Of a stretch of DNA of 64,000 bases, positions 24,681-33,959 are shown in pieces; position 1 is the stretch's first letter; each line of letters begins with the position of its first letter. Location: assembly GCA_014378525.1 (NCBI GenBank), contig JACMNL010000074.1:1-64000 (forward strand). Direction: 5' to 3'. Both the position numbers and the translations under genes were made by a program. This DNA is from Bacteriovorax sp. Lineage in GTDB: Bacteria > Bdellovibrionota > Bacteriovoracia > Bacteriovoracales > Bacteriovoracaceae. Below the pieces are notes generated by a model. It was not told the DNA's origin and did not search any database. It worked only from the letters and a program-made list of their open reading frames with translations.

Positions 24681-26067
24681 ATCCACTTTCAGTCAGATCA
24701 GCTACAGGCTCGCCATCACATACCTGTGTTTTTTTATCCCTTGTTATCTAATCACATTCGGAATTTTTTATGCATGGACTGCGGACTTTCTAAAAACGAG
24801 AGACCACGATCTGATTGATGCCCGTATCAGCCAGTATCAGGAGATTGTAGAAAAAGAAGGCGTGGCAGGTATCAAAAGAATTTTTTCTGATCCTAAAATG
24901 CACGTGGGTGCCGCCAGGTATATGCTTCAGCTTGAAGATAAAGAGGGTAATGAATTATTTTTTCATATGTCCGAAGAAATGGACCAGGAATTTAAGGATA
25001 TTAAAAGCCAGCTGAAAATTTCGAAAGAACTGGAGAATGGAAAGATGTTTTTCCTTGAATCTTCAGACCATGATACTGATGCTATTGAAGTTAAAACCGT
25101 TTTATTAGGTAATGGTTTAAGATTAAATATCGGTGCCAGCACCGATGAACGTGATGACTTGTTAGAAAAATTTAAAATGATCTTTTTGACAATTTTCATT
25201 CCGCTTCTTCTTTCATCAATTGTATTATCAGTCTTCATCGCAAAAAAATTCCTTAGTCCTATAAATAATTTATCGGAACTCATTAAAGGTATTAAAGGTG
25301 GAGATCTTTCGTTGAGAGCGAAGCTTCCCAAGTACCATGATGAACTCTTTGAATTAACACTTACTTTTAACAATATGCTTAGTCAGGTTGAAAATCTAAT
25401 CGAGGCCATGAAAGATACTTTAGATAATGTCTCTCATGATATTAGAACTCCTCTGGCCCGGGCAAGGCTTGCTTCAGAACTTGCACTTAAAAGTGGTTCA
25501 CCCGAAAAATTAAAACTTGCTGCTGAAGAAGGAATTGAAAACCTGGATAGTATTATAAAAATGATCCAGACAATCATGACTATGTCAGGACTGAATACAA
25601 AGACATTTATTTTGAACAAAGAAAAATTTCAGGCCAGTGAAGTGGTGGAAGAAATAGTAGAGCTTTATCTTTTTGTGGCCGAAGATAAAAATATTACAAT
25701 TGTAAAAGAATGCAATTGTAATGCAATTGTTTTTGCAGACCGCCTGATGATCAGGCAAGCGCTCGCCAACCTCTTGGATAATGCCATTAAGTATTCACGG
25801 CCAGACTCTGAAGTTACGATTAAGTGCTCAATTGAAGACCAGCAGGCCGTGTTTAGTATAATTGACAAAGGTCAGGGGATTCCTAAGGATGACATTCCCC
25901 GCATTTGGGAAAGGCTGTATCGTGGAGATAAAAGCCGCCATGAAAAAGGTTTTGGTTTAGGCCTCAGTCTGGTTAAAATTTTTATAGAATCTAATGAAGG
26001 GCAGGTCACGGTTGAGAGTACTGAAGGGATAGGCTCAGATTTTAAAGTCAGGTTGCCAATTGCATAA
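24661..26067 (+). CDS. sensor histidine kinase
   Basis: A 468-residue HAMP-type kinase with a membrane helix near residues 12-38, a periplasmic sensor of roughly 130 residues, a second helix near 170-192, a HAMP segment, the H-box DNVSHDIRTPLARARL and an intact ATPase domain (NLLDNAIKYSRP, DKGQGIP, GFGLGLSLVK). The periplasmic part is rich in Asp and Glu, which would suit sensing of cations or cationic peptides, but that is inference. Start 24661 gives a 20-bp overlap with the regulator; an upstream in-frame ATG (24622) would extend the overlap. Confidence 0.92.
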   Translation: MFLKKVKSTFSQISYRLAITYLCFFIPCYLITFGIFYAWTADFLKTRDHDLIDARISQYQEIVEKEGVAGIKRIFSDPKMHVGAARYMLQLEDKEGNELFFHMSEEMDQEFKDIKSQLKISKELENGKMFFLESSDHDTDAIEVKTVLLGNGLRLNIGASTDERDDLLEKFKMIFLTIFIPLLLSSIVLSVFIAKKFLSPINNLSELIKGIKGGDLSLRAKLPKYHDELFELTLTFNNMLSQVENLIEAMKDTLDNVSHDIRTPLARARLASELALKSGSPEKLKLAAEEGIENLDSIIKMIQTIMTMSGLNTKTFILNKEKFQASEVVEEIVELYLFVAEDKNITIVKECNCNAIVFADRLMIRQALANLLDNAIKYSRPDSEVTIKCSIEDQQAVFSIIDKGQGIPKDDIPRIWERLYRGDKSRHEKGFGLGLSLVKIFIESNEGQVTVESTEGIGSDFKVRLPIA

Positions 26068-26079
26068 CGCATAGAAGAA

Positions 26080-26095
26080 ATTACGTATAAGTAAT
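26080..26095. promoter_or_regulatory. candidate response-regulator box upstream of lptF-like gene
   Basis: ATTACG-TATA-AGTAAT has the same 16-bp geometry as the 23930 dyad with one change in each arm (10/12). It is 60 bp before the permease ATG. Confidence 0.3.
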
Positions 26096-26154
26096 GTTGA
26101 TATAGTCATTTCTCGTGCAAATGGCCTGAATTCCACGTTAGAATTTCCCCATCT

Positions 26155-27330
26155 ATGATCAGAGTGACCACACGCTATTTAGCATCTACTTTTATTCCAC
26201 CTTTTGTAATTGGTTTTGTGTTTTTTATCGCCTTTTTGAATACCTTTTATATGCTCAGAATTATCGACCTTATCGTCACAAAAGGGGTGGAGATTTCAAT
26301 TGTTTTGGGAATGGTTCTTAATCTCAGCGTTACTTTCTTTTCGCTGGCCGCACCCCTTTCAGCTTTTTTTGCGACTCTCTATACACTCAACAAATTGAGT
26401 GACGATTCAGAAATTATCGCCATGAGATCTTTTGGTATAACAAAGTTTAAGATTTATTTGCCTTTTTTTCTAGTGAGTATTCTTATTGCCATGACCATTG
26501 TATCTCTGGACAGTAATTATATTCCCAAAGCAAATTCAAATTTCAAGAATACCATTTTAAAATTAACGTCGAGAGGTATGCTGACAAGTATTCAGTCAGG
26601 CCAGTTTTTTACTGATATTCCCAATGCCACTTTATTTGCCGAAGAAGTTTCGAATGAAGGAAATAATTTTAGAAATGTGTTCATACATGTCAGGGATAAA
26701 AAATCCAGTGAGCAGAGAATTATTTTCTCAGGACATGGATCCTTAATAAAAATCTATGCTGATGAATGGCATGCTCCCAGCTTAAGAATGCATCTTACAG
26801 ATGGCAATATTGTGAAGCTGAATCCATCAGGAGAACAAATAGAAAAAGTTCTTTTCAATGAATACGATTTTCCAATTTTCAGTGCCGATTTTGCTTCGGA
26901 AATGCTGGATAAAGACAGCATGAAAACTAACCGTGAGCTGAAAAAAGCAATTGAAAAACGTAAAAATGATTACATTTTTAAGAATAGAGTTCCGCCTGCA
27001 AATCCGGATGAAGTTAACGAAAGAAAAAATGACCGACATTTGATTATAAAATCACAGATAGAGTTTTATGCAAGATTTATAACTTTCCCGCAGATCATTT
27101 TATTTGTTCTTCTGGGATTTTCTCTGGGAATTAAAAACGCCAGAGGTGGTGGTGGAAATAATACCATTCGTGCGATTTTAATTCTTCTGGGGTATTACGG
27201 AATATATTTTTTAAGTCTGAGTCTTGCACAAAAAGAATTATTAAGTGCAACAGTCGCAAGTTTTGCACCTAGTGTAATACTTACTTGTATTGCTATTTAC
27301 TATTTTAAAAAATTAGATTGGGTTAGTTGA
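26155..27330 (+). CDS. LptF/LptG family permease
   Basis: A 391-residue inner-membrane protein of the YjgP/YjgQ family. The topology is as expected: one N-terminal helix, a pair near 55-80 and 95-120, a large periplasmic beta-jellyroll-like domain (about 125-290) and three C-terminal helices. FFSLAAPLSAFFATLYTLNKL and DDSEIIAMRSFGI mark the conserved coupling region. LptF and LptG with LptB extract LPS from the inner membrane toward the LptCA bridge. Only one of the pair is here. A TAGAAT box is 10 bp before the ATG and there is no ribosome site. Confidence 0.88.
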   Translation: MIRVTTRYLASTFIPPFVIGFVFFIAFLNTFYMLRIIDLIVTKGVEISIVLGMVLNLSVTFFSLAAPLSAFFATLYTLNKLSDDSEIIAMRSFGITKFKIYLPFFLVSILIAMTIVSLDSNYIPKANSNFKNTILKLTSRGMLTSIQSGQFFTDIPNATLFAEEVSNEGNNFRNVFIHVRDKKSSEQRIIFSGHGSLIKIYADEWHAPSLRMHLTDGNIVKLNPSGEQIEKVLFNEYDFPIFSADFASEMLDKDSMKTNRELKKAIEKRKNDYIFKNRVPPANPDEVNERKNDRHLIIKSQIEFYARFITFPQIILFVLLGFSLGIKNARGGGGNNTIRAILILLGYYGIYFLSLSLAQKELLSATVASFAPSVILTCIAIYYFKKLDWVS

Positions 27331-27626
27331 GTCATTGTAAAATAATTGTAAACAAACCTCAGTTTTTCCATAATGTTTCCTTAATTCATTGAACGTTAAT
27401 AAAAAAAAATTGAGTGAAATATTTTCTTTTTGTTAAGATGTAAGATATGTCATTTCCTAAGGTATTAGAATAAAACTAGTCGGCATCATTGTGACACCAT
27501 CTCCTCGAAATCATTGCTAAATTTTAATAAAAAAACATTTTCTTTCTACAGCAAGGGATACTAGGATTGATGTTCTAAATGCATAAGTCCCGTTTACATG
27601 AAGTGAACAATGACTAAGGAGATATC
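27331..27626. other. 296-bp intergenic region upstream of glycosyltransferase/LolA operon
   Basis: No convincing gene. One promoter-like pair (TTGTAA 27346-27351, 17 bp, CATAAT 27369-27374) and a second weaker pair (TTGAGT 27410-27415, 18 bp, TAAGAT 27434-27439) are visible, which would give leaders of about 180-245 nt. No terminator hairpin or known riboswitch was seen. Confidence 0.35.
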
Positions 27627-28901
27627 GTGAATATCGTTTATGTATCAGACCAGTATTGGCCTTCGGTTAGTGGTGTTCCTGTTTCAATGGATTCTTTTAA
27701 AGAAAACTTTGCAGAGCTTGGTCACAAAGTTTCATTGCTTGTTCCTGAATATCCCGAAGCAGAAAAATGGGATAAAGATAATAATTCTGAAAATATTTTT
27801 CGCTTCAAATCTCGCTCGATTTTTTTTAATAAAGAAAACCGGATGGTACGAAGGTCTGAAAAAAACAAGATTCACGAAAGACTTAAAAGTATTTCTCCTG
27901 ACGTTATCCATGTTCACACTGAATTCTCTCTGGCGAAAGTTGTCATCAAGTACGCTAAAAAAAATAACATTCCTGTTGTTCTTACGGCCCACACAAACTG
28001 GGAAGAACTAATTAATGAGTATGTGAGGTTTATCCCTAAAAAACTTGCGAAGCTTTGGTGCCGTTCATTCCTGAGAGGGATTTTTAACAAGGTAGATCTT
28101 GTTATTGCTCCGACAAAACTTATGGCCTCAAGACTCATTTCTTATTCTGTAAGCAGGCCGATTGAAATCATTCCAACGGGGCTATCACTTAGTAAATTTG
28201 CAAAGAACGGTCCGGTTGAAACAAATCTTGAAGCTAATATTCAGTTTGATGAACTAGCTGAAAAAGTTAAAGATCAGAAAACCTTGATGTATGTTGGCAG
28301 ACTCGGTAAGGAAAAAAATATTAAATTTTTAATCGATGTTTTTCATTCGATTCAACAGACCAATGACAATGTGACATTTGTGATTGTCGGTGACGGACCA
28401 AGCCGTAGTGAACTAGAAGAACATGCGCGCTTATTGGGAGTTGCTGATAAAGTTATCTTTACCGGATTCGTACCACGTGAGCGCCTTAAAGATTTTTATT
28501 CCCTGGCCTATGTGTTTACGTTTGCCTCTAAAGTTGAGAGTCAGGGTTTAGTAATCCTCGAGTCAATGGCCTGTGGAACACCTGTCGTAGCTATCGGCGA
28601 AATGGGTACAAGAGCGTTAATGGCATCAGGTCGTGGTGGATTCATGGTTGATGATAATTTAGATTTATTTATCGCAATGGTGGATCTACTATTGAACGAC
28701 TCAAAAGTGTATGCTGAAAAATCCGCAGAAGCTCTTCAGGAAGCTAATGAGTGGGGATCTGAATTAATGTCTTCGAAGGTTCTGACTTTGTACCATGACC
28801 TTCTAAAGGAAAAAGGAAAATTAAATGCAATTGAAAGTTATGAAAAATATGTTCTTGATGATGATGCTGATTTCTCTGAGTTTATCGGCTTCGGCCAGTG
28901 A
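27627..28901 (+). CDS. GT4-type glycosyltransferase (diacylglycerol glucosyltransferase-like)
   Basis: A 424-residue GT-B glycosyltransferase. The N-terminal half begins YVSDQYWPSVSGVPVSM and has DVIHVHTEFSLA; the donor half has LMYVGRLGKEKNIKFLI and the EX7E motif in ESQGLVILESMACGTPVVA. These features resemble enzymes that glycosylate diacylglycerol or phosphatidylinositol. The start is a GTG with an AAGGAGAT site. It heads a six-gene run for envelope lipid or lipoprotein traffic; its last 77 bp overlap the LolA-like gene, so the glycosylated product may be the cargo of that system (inference). Confidence 0.85.
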   Translation: MNIVYVSDQYWPSVSGVPVSMDSFKENFAELGHKVSLLVPEYPEAEKWDKDNNSENIFRFKSRSIFFNKENRMVRRSEKNKIHERLKSISPDVIHVHTEFSLAKVVIKYAKKNNIPVVLTAHTNWEELINEYVRFIPKKLAKLWCRSFLRGIFNKVDLVIAPTKLMASRLISYSVSRPIEIIPTGLSLSKFAKNGPVETNLEANIQFDELAEKVKDQKTLMYVGRLGKEKNIKFLIDVFHSIQQTNDNVTFVIVGDGPSRSELEEHARLLGVADKVIFTGFVPRERLKDFYSLAYVFTFASKVESQGLVILESMACGTPVVAIGEMGTRALMASGRGGFMVDDNLDLFIAMVDLLLNDSKVYAEKSAEALQEANEWGSELMSSKVLTLYHDLLKEKGKLNAIESYEKYVLDDDADFSEFIGFGQ

Positions 28902-29583
28902 GAGTAAACCGGACATAAAAAAAATTCTCGATAACGTCGACAGACTTTATCGTTCTGAACACAGCTTCGGTACTCTGGAAATGAAAATTGAAACTCCTGA
29001 CTGGAAACGCACACTGGATATCAACGTCTGGGCTTCAGGACTTGATAAAACTTTCATCAGAATCTTATCTCCGCAAAAAGATAAAGGTGTGGCGACTTTA
29101 AGAATTCAAAACGACATGTGGAACTTCTTTCCAAAGATCGACAAAACCATGAAGGTTCCACCTTCTATGATGATGGGATCATGGATGGGGTCTGATTTTA
29201 CGAATGATGACCTTGTAAAAGAAAGTACATTCCTGAAAGACTACGAGTCAAAACTTACCGCAGGCAGTGAGAAAGATAATTTTTACATTGAACTAAAACC
29301 TAAAGCACAGACCGCTACAGTCTGGGACAAAATCATTCTGATCGTTAACAAGTCGACATCCATTCCTGTTCGCCAGGAATACTATGACGACAAAGGAACA
29401 AAAATCAGAGAGATCGTTTTTAAAGATATCAAAAAATTCGGCAACAGAAATATTCCTGCAGTGATGGAGCTGACTCCATTCAATAAAGCAGGCCATAAGA
29501 CGACTATCGAATACAAAGAACTAAAATTCGACAGTGTCGAAGAATCTGTGTTCTCACAAATTAATCTTCAAAAAAGAATTTAA
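28825..29583 (+). CDS. LolA-like outer-membrane lipoprotein-sorting protein
   Basis: A 252-residue periplasmic protein with a signal peptide (ending LSASASES). The family of LolA-like beta-barrel half-shells found beside FtsX-type ABC transporters is visible in YRSEHSFGTLEMKIETPDW, FIRILSPQKDKGVATLR and NDMWNFFPKIDKTMKVPP. It should carry a lipid or lipoprotein across the periplasm. AAAGGAAAA before ATG 28825 supports this start despite the 77-bp overlap with the glycosyltransferase gene; ATG 28840 is an alternative. Confidence 0.85.
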   Translation: MQLKVMKNMFLMMMLISLSLSASASESKPDIKKILDNVDRLYRSEHSFGTLEMKIETPDWKRTLDINVWASGLDKTFIRILSPQKDKGVATLRIQNDMWNFFPKIDKTMKVPPSMMMGSWMGSDFTNDDLVKESTFLKDYESKLTAGSEKDNFYIELKPKAQTATVWDKIILIVNKSTSIPVRQEYYDDKGTKIREIVFKDIKKFGNRNIPAVMELTPFNKAGHKTTIEYKELKFDSVEESVFSQINLQKRI

Positions 29584-29591
29584 ATTTATCT

Positions 29592-30824
29592 ATGTTGATT
29601 TTAAAAATTGCTTTCAGGAATATTTTCAGACAGAGACGAAGGTCAACCTTCACCATTTTAACCATGGTCGGAGGTTATGTTCTTTTTTCTCTGGCCCTGT
29701 CTATCTCTGAAGGTACGTACGGCACAGTTATAGAAAAATTCACCAAGTCTTATACCGGGCACCTGCAGGTTCACAGAAACGGTTATCTCGATAAACCTTC
29801 TCTCTATAAAAATCTTGACGATTACCAGGCACTAAGTAAAGAAATCGAAAAACTCCCCGGCGTAAAATCGTGGGCGCCACGTATTTACTCGGGCGCACTT
29901 GCTTCACTTGATAAAAAAACATCGATGGCAAAAATCATCGGGATTGATCCGGAAGCAGAAGCACGTACGACTTCCATTAAAATGAAACTCAAAGACGGAG
30001 AGTATTTAAAAAATTCTTCTGATGTTCAGAAAAAAGTTATTGTCGGAGCAGGACTTGCCGAAACACTTAAGCTTAAAGTCGGAAGTGAAGTCGTTTTAGT
30101 TGGTCAGGGAGCTGACGGCTCAATCTCCAATGATCTTTTTACCGTAAGTGGAATCCTTAAAGGGGATGTCTATTCTAAAGACCGTAACTACTGTTATATG
30201 GATCTTAAAGCAGCACAGCTTTTTTTATCAATGGACAGCAACTTTCATGAAATTGCGATCATCGTTGATGACTATAGAAACGCAGAAGCCGCTGCAGTAT
30301 CACTCACTGATAATTTAAAAAAATCCGGACAGGATAATCTCGAAGTTCTTCCCTGGCCCAAAGTGGAAAAACAATTTTACAACACGATGGTCTTTGAGAA
30401 AAAAGGAATGCGTATCTGTTTAATCGTCATCGTAATTATCGTTGCGATAGGTGTACTGAATACAGTGCTCATGACTATTCTTGAACGTACGATGGAGTAC
30501 GGAGTGCTTCGGGCCCTTGGTACAAGGCCGCTGACATTGTTCTGGATGATTCTACTGGAAACGGCAGGGCTTGCGATTATTTCAATTATTATCGGTTTTA
30601 TTTTAAGTTTTATTTTAAATTACTGGGTTTCTATTCATGGGATCGATTACCCGAATCCAATTGACATCGGTGGATTTACTATCACGACGATGTACGGACT
30701 TATCTATGCCGGCGCTTTTATCGGTCCCGCAATTGTGACTTTCTTTACGGCAATCATCGTGAGTATTTTTCCGGCCTTCAGGGCGATGAAAATTAATCCG
30801 GTGGAAGCCATGAGGATGAATTAA
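29592..30824 (+). CDS. FtsX/MacB-type ABC transporter permease 1 (LolC/E-like)
   Basis: A 410-residue permease: cytoplasmic N-terminus, one membrane helix (about 20-45), a periplasmic MacB-PCD domain (about 50-270) and three C-terminal helices (about 275-400). The coupling segment TILERTMEYGVLRALGTRP before the second helix is typical of LolC/LolE and MacB. It ends with FRAMKINPVEAMR. It probably forms a heterodimer with the next gene product and is powered by the ATPase two genes on. Starts 8 bp after the LolA-like gene. Confidence 0.9.
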   Translation: MLILKIAFRNIFRQRRRSTFTILTMVGGYVLFSLALSISEGTYGTVIEKFTKSYTGHLQVHRNGYLDKPSLYKNLDDYQALSKEIEKLPGVKSWAPRIYSGALASLDKKTSMAKIIGIDPEAEARTTSIKMKLKDGEYLKNSSDVQKKVIVGAGLAETLKLKVGSEVVLVGQGADGSISNDLFTVSGILKGDVYSKDRNYCYMDLKAAQLFLSMDSNFHEIAIIVDDYRNAEAAAVSLTDNLKKSGQDNLEVLPWPKVEKQFYNTMVFEKKGMRICLIVIVIIVAIGVLNTVLMTILERTMEYGVLRALGTRPLTLFWMILLETAGLAIISIIIGFILSFILNYWVSIHGIDYPNPIDIGGFTITTMYGLIYAGAFIGPAIVTFFTAIIVSIFPAFRAMKINPVEAMRMN

Positions 30825-30825
30825 T

Positions 30826-32055
30826 ATGTGGTTAATTCTTAGACTGGCATTCAGAAATATTTTTAGAAATAAAAGACGCACGATTCTTTCTGTTATCGCC
30901 ATTGGTGTGGGTCTTGCGGCCATGATGTTTGCTGATGCACTTATCGTAAGTCTTGGTGAAACAATGGTCCGCTCTGCGACTCAGGATTTTTCAGGAAACG
31001 CCCAGATCCATCAGGAAAGTTTCGCTAAAAATCTTGAAGTCGAAAAAATCATTGCAGGCAATGAAGACAATCTGCTTTTAAAAAAACTGGCGGATGAAAG
31101 TGAGTTACAGAGTTTTACTCCCAGAGTTTTAAGTTACGGAATGCTGACATCAACCTCTGATGCCAATAACATTATCGTTTATGGAATCGATCCTGAAAAA
31201 GAAAAGTCCGTATCAAAGATTTCTGAACTCATGGTTGCCGGTACATACTTAGCACCAGATGAAGAAAGAAAAATTATTGTCGGCAAAAAACTGGCAGATA
31301 ATTTAAATATCGGAGTTGGTGACAGGGTTGTTGTAACAGTAGCTCGCGCTCATATCGGTGATCTTTCGCAGGAAATGTTTCGTGTCGGCGGTATTTTCGC
31401 TTTCGGCGTGAGAGAGATGGATGAAAATGTGGGCTTCATTAAATTAAATGAAGCCCAGTCGATTCTAAATCTTGGAACTGGTATTCATGAAATCGCACTC
31501 AACTTTAAAGACCTGAATATCCCTGCTCAGAAAAAATTTGCAATTGGTACCAAGTACTCACAAAATGGAAATATCGTTTATGGCTGGAACAAGATGTTTA
31601 AAGACCTGGCGAGCATCCTGCAATTCACTCAATTCTCGCTGGGAATTTTAGCTTTTATTTTATTCGGTATCATTGCTTTCGGAATCATGAATACATTATT
31701 CATGTCACTCTATGAAAGAATGTTCGAGTTCGGAGTTTTGCGGGCCGTAGGAACCAGACCGAGTGTCGTAGCACGAATGATCATCTATGAAGCTTTCATG
31801 CTGGCACTGGTAAGTTCAGTGGCCGGAATAATTATGGGGCTGATCCTGATCGGATTTTTCTCTAAATATGGAATCGATTACCGCGGGATCGAATACGCCC
31901 ACCTGGTTTTTAAAGATAAAATTTACCCTCACTTTCGATTGATCCAGTTTATCCTTTATCCACCTGCCCTGATTGTTTTTGCGACACTGATTGGAATTTA
32001 TCCCGCCTTGTATGCAGCAAAAATTATTCCCGCAGAAGCTTTAAGGAAAAAATAG
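30826..32055 (+). CDS. FtsX/MacB-type ABC transporter permease 2 (LolC/E-like)
   Basis: A 409-residue paralogue of the preceding permease, with the same four-helix FtsX topology and periplasmic domain, and the coupling segment SLYERMFEFGVLRAVGTRP. It begins one base after the previous stop. Having two distinct permeases is the LolCE arrangement rather than the MacB homodimer. The pair sits with a LolA-like protein before it and the ATPase and a beta-barrel after it. Confidence 0.9.
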   Translation: MWLILRLAFRNIFRNKRRTILSVIAIGVGLAAMMFADALIVSLGETMVRSATQDFSGNAQIHQESFAKNLEVEKIIAGNEDNLLLKKLADESELQSFTPRVLSYGMLTSTSDANNIIVYGIDPEKEKSVSKISELMVAGTYLAPDEERKIIVGKKLADNLNIGVGDRVVVTVARAHIGDLSQEMFRVGGIFAFGVREMDENVGFIKLNEAQSILNLGTGIHEIALNFKDLNIPAQKKFAIGTKYSQNGNIVYGWNKMFKDLASILQFTQFSLGILAFILFGIIAFGIMNTLFMSLYERMFEFGVLRAVGTRPSVVARMIIYEAFMLALVSSVAGIIMGLILIGFFSKYGIDYRGIEYAHLVFKDKIYPHFRLIQFILYPPALIVFATLIGIYPALYAAKIIPAEALRKK

Positions 32056-32074
32056 TTATGAACGGAGAAAAGTT

Positions 32075-32767
32075 ATGATGCAAAATGGACAGGATATTCT
32101 AAGAACAGAAAATGTTATGAAGACTTATATGTCCGGTGAAGTGGAAGTGACAGCTTTGCATGAAATGAACATCGCCATTAAAAAAGGTGAGTTCACGGCC
32201 ATTGCAGGTCCTTCAGGTTCTGGTAAATCAACATTACTTAATCTCTTGAGCGGTCTTGATAAACCCAGCAGCGGAAAAGTTTTTATCAATCAAAAACCAA
32301 TCAGCGATATGAGCGGAAACCAGCTTTCTGATTTTAGACGTGATCACATCGGATTTATTTTTCAATCGTACAACCTGATTCCCGTTTTAACGGTGAAAGA
32401 AAATATTGAATACATCATGCTGATTCAGGGAATTGCAGAATCTGAAAGACAGGATAGAGTGAACGACATCTTAAATGATGTAGGTCTAGCTTCTATGGGA
32501 AACAGAAGACCTTCACAACTGTCAGGTGGACAACAACAGCGAGTGGCCATTGCCCGTGCTGTTGTATCACGTCCGGATATCATTCTTGCTGATGAGCCAA
32601 CTGCTAACCTGGATTCAAAAACAGCAGACAACTTAATCAATATGATGCTGACTTTAAACGAATCAAAAGGAATTACATTCCTGTTTTCAACTCACGATAA
32701 AAGAATCATGGATCATTCAAAAAGACTGATTATTTTAAAAGACGGAAAGATCGAAAGTGATAACTAG
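32075..32767 (+). CDS. ABC transporter ATPase (LolD/MacB-type)
   Basis: A 230-residue ATPase with Walker [18 protein letters not shown]-loop [13 protein letters not shown], signature [15 protein letters not shown], Walker [13 protein letters not shown] and H-loop FSTHDKR. The sequence is of the LolD/MacB/FtsE type that drives mechanotransmission transporters. GGAGAA ribosome site. The gene's end overlaps the beta-barrel gene by 11 bp. Confidence 0.95.
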   Translation: MMQNGQDILRTENVMKTYMSGEVEVTALHEMNIAIKKGEFTAIAGPSGSGKSTLLNLLSGLDKPSSGKVFINQKPISDMSGNQLSDFRRDHIGFIFQSYNLIPVLTVKENIEYIMLIQGIAESERQDRVNDILNDVGLASMGNRRPSQLSGGQQQRVAIARAVVSRPDIILADEPTANLDSKTADNLINMMLTLNESKGITFLFSTHDKRIMDHSKRLIILKDGKIESDN

Positions 32768-33959
32768 ATTTTCAACTTATACTTTTTTTGTTCTGGTTAG
32801 TTTTCTGGCATTGTCAGAAAATTCTTACGCAATAAGCGGAAGTTTCAAAACATATTTTTCTGAAACAAAAAATCCGAATGAAAGTTCATATGATTCTACA
32901 CTTTCAAGTATCTTCAGGCCGAAGGTTACTTATGTGGCAAGTGAACATTATACATTTTACGGTGCTTATGCTCTTTCTCTTGATTGGGAGAAAAATACTC
33001 CTTTTCTTACTACACAACAAACACCTAAGAAAAATTATCGAGTTCTGGATCTCGACCGCGAGATTACCAATTCTGATAAAACAAAATCCCGGAGTTTATC
33101 AGTAAACCAGAACCTTGACCGCTTTTATGTCAATTATTCGCAGGGAGCTTTTAATCTCAATGTAGGACGTGCTCCCATCGCTTTTGGTTCGTCAAAAATA
33201 ATTAATCCTACTGACGTACTGACTCCCATCACGTATGCGACTTTAGATAAAGAAGAGCGTGTTGGTGTCGATACAGTCCGCATGAATTATTCACTCGGAA
33301 CGTTGAGTCTACTCGATGTCGGTTATGTCTTTGGACATAAACTTGATTTTTCTGAAAGCGCAGTTTTTGCCCGCCTCAAAACAAATGTTTTTGCGACAGA
33401 CACTTCCATCATGGCGATGGATTTTCAAAACAATCTTATGTTCGGCCTGGATTTCGCCAGAAGTATTGGCAAGGCCAGCGCGTGGTTTGAAAGTGCTTAC
33501 GTCATTCCAAAGTATTTTAAAAAGAGTGAATCAAATAATCTTGATAATTACTACCGCGCAACGATCGGTTTGGATTATAAATTAACTGAATCAATTTATA
33601 GTTACATTGAATACCACTATAATGGCGCCGGTAACACAGACCCCAACAAGTATATTTTCTCACAGAACAAAACGGCCTACACTGAAGGCGGAACTTATCT
33701 GTACGGAGTTCACTACATTGCGCCTGGACTGACTTACGAAATAAGTTCGTTATGGAAATTAACAGGTCAATTTCTTTTTAACTTTAATGATGATTCATTC
33801 TTCAACAATCTTTCTGTCGAATACAATGTGGCACAGGATATGTTTATTGACCTTGCTGGTTACATTCCTTTCGGTAAAGAAACTAAAACGTTCCAGCAAA
33901 GGTCAGAATTCGGAAGTTATCCCAAGACAGTTTATACAGCTTTCAGAATGTACTTCTAG
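32757..33959 (+). CDS. outer-membrane beta-barrel protein
   Basis: A 400-residue protein with a signal peptide (ending ENSYAIS) and alternating aromatic/polar strands through its length, ending in an aromatic residue (TAFRMYF), as in outer-membrane beta-barrels. No specific porin family recognised. It starts with a GTG inside the ATPase gene, so it belongs to the same operon and may be the outer-membrane exit of the LolA-like/FtsX/ABC system. Its stop overlaps that of the convergent PAP2 gene by 4 bp (CTAG). Confidence 0.75.
   Translation: MITRFSTYTFFVLVSFLALSENSYAISGSFKTYFSETKNPNESSYDSTLSSIFRPKVTYVASEHYTFYGAYALSLDWEKNTPFLTTQQTPKKNYRVLDLDREITNSDKTKSRSLSVNQNLDRFYVNYSQGAFNLNVGRAPIAFGSSKIINPTDVLTPITYATLDKEERVGVDTVRMNYSLGTLSLLDVGYVFGHKLDFSESAVFARLKTNVFATDTSIMAMDFQNNLMFGLDFARSIGKASAWFESAYVIPKYFKKSESNNLDNYYRATIGLDYKLTESIYSYIEYHYNGAGNTDPNKYIFSQNKTAYTEGGTYLYGVHYIAPGLTYEISSLWKLTGQFLFNFNDDSFFNNLSVEYNVAQDMFIDLAGYIPFGKETKTFQQRSEFGSYPKTVYTAFRMYF

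Noticed and set aside
24963-25373. 136-codon minus-strand ORF inside the histidine kinase
   Set aside because: Ser/Lys/Phe-rich shadow frame; the kinase domains on the plus strand explain the sequence.
25691-25735. ATTACA/TGTAAT-like repeats inside the kinase gene
   Set aside because: Resembles the regulator dyad, but it lies deep in a coding region with different spacing; likely chance in AT-rich DNA.
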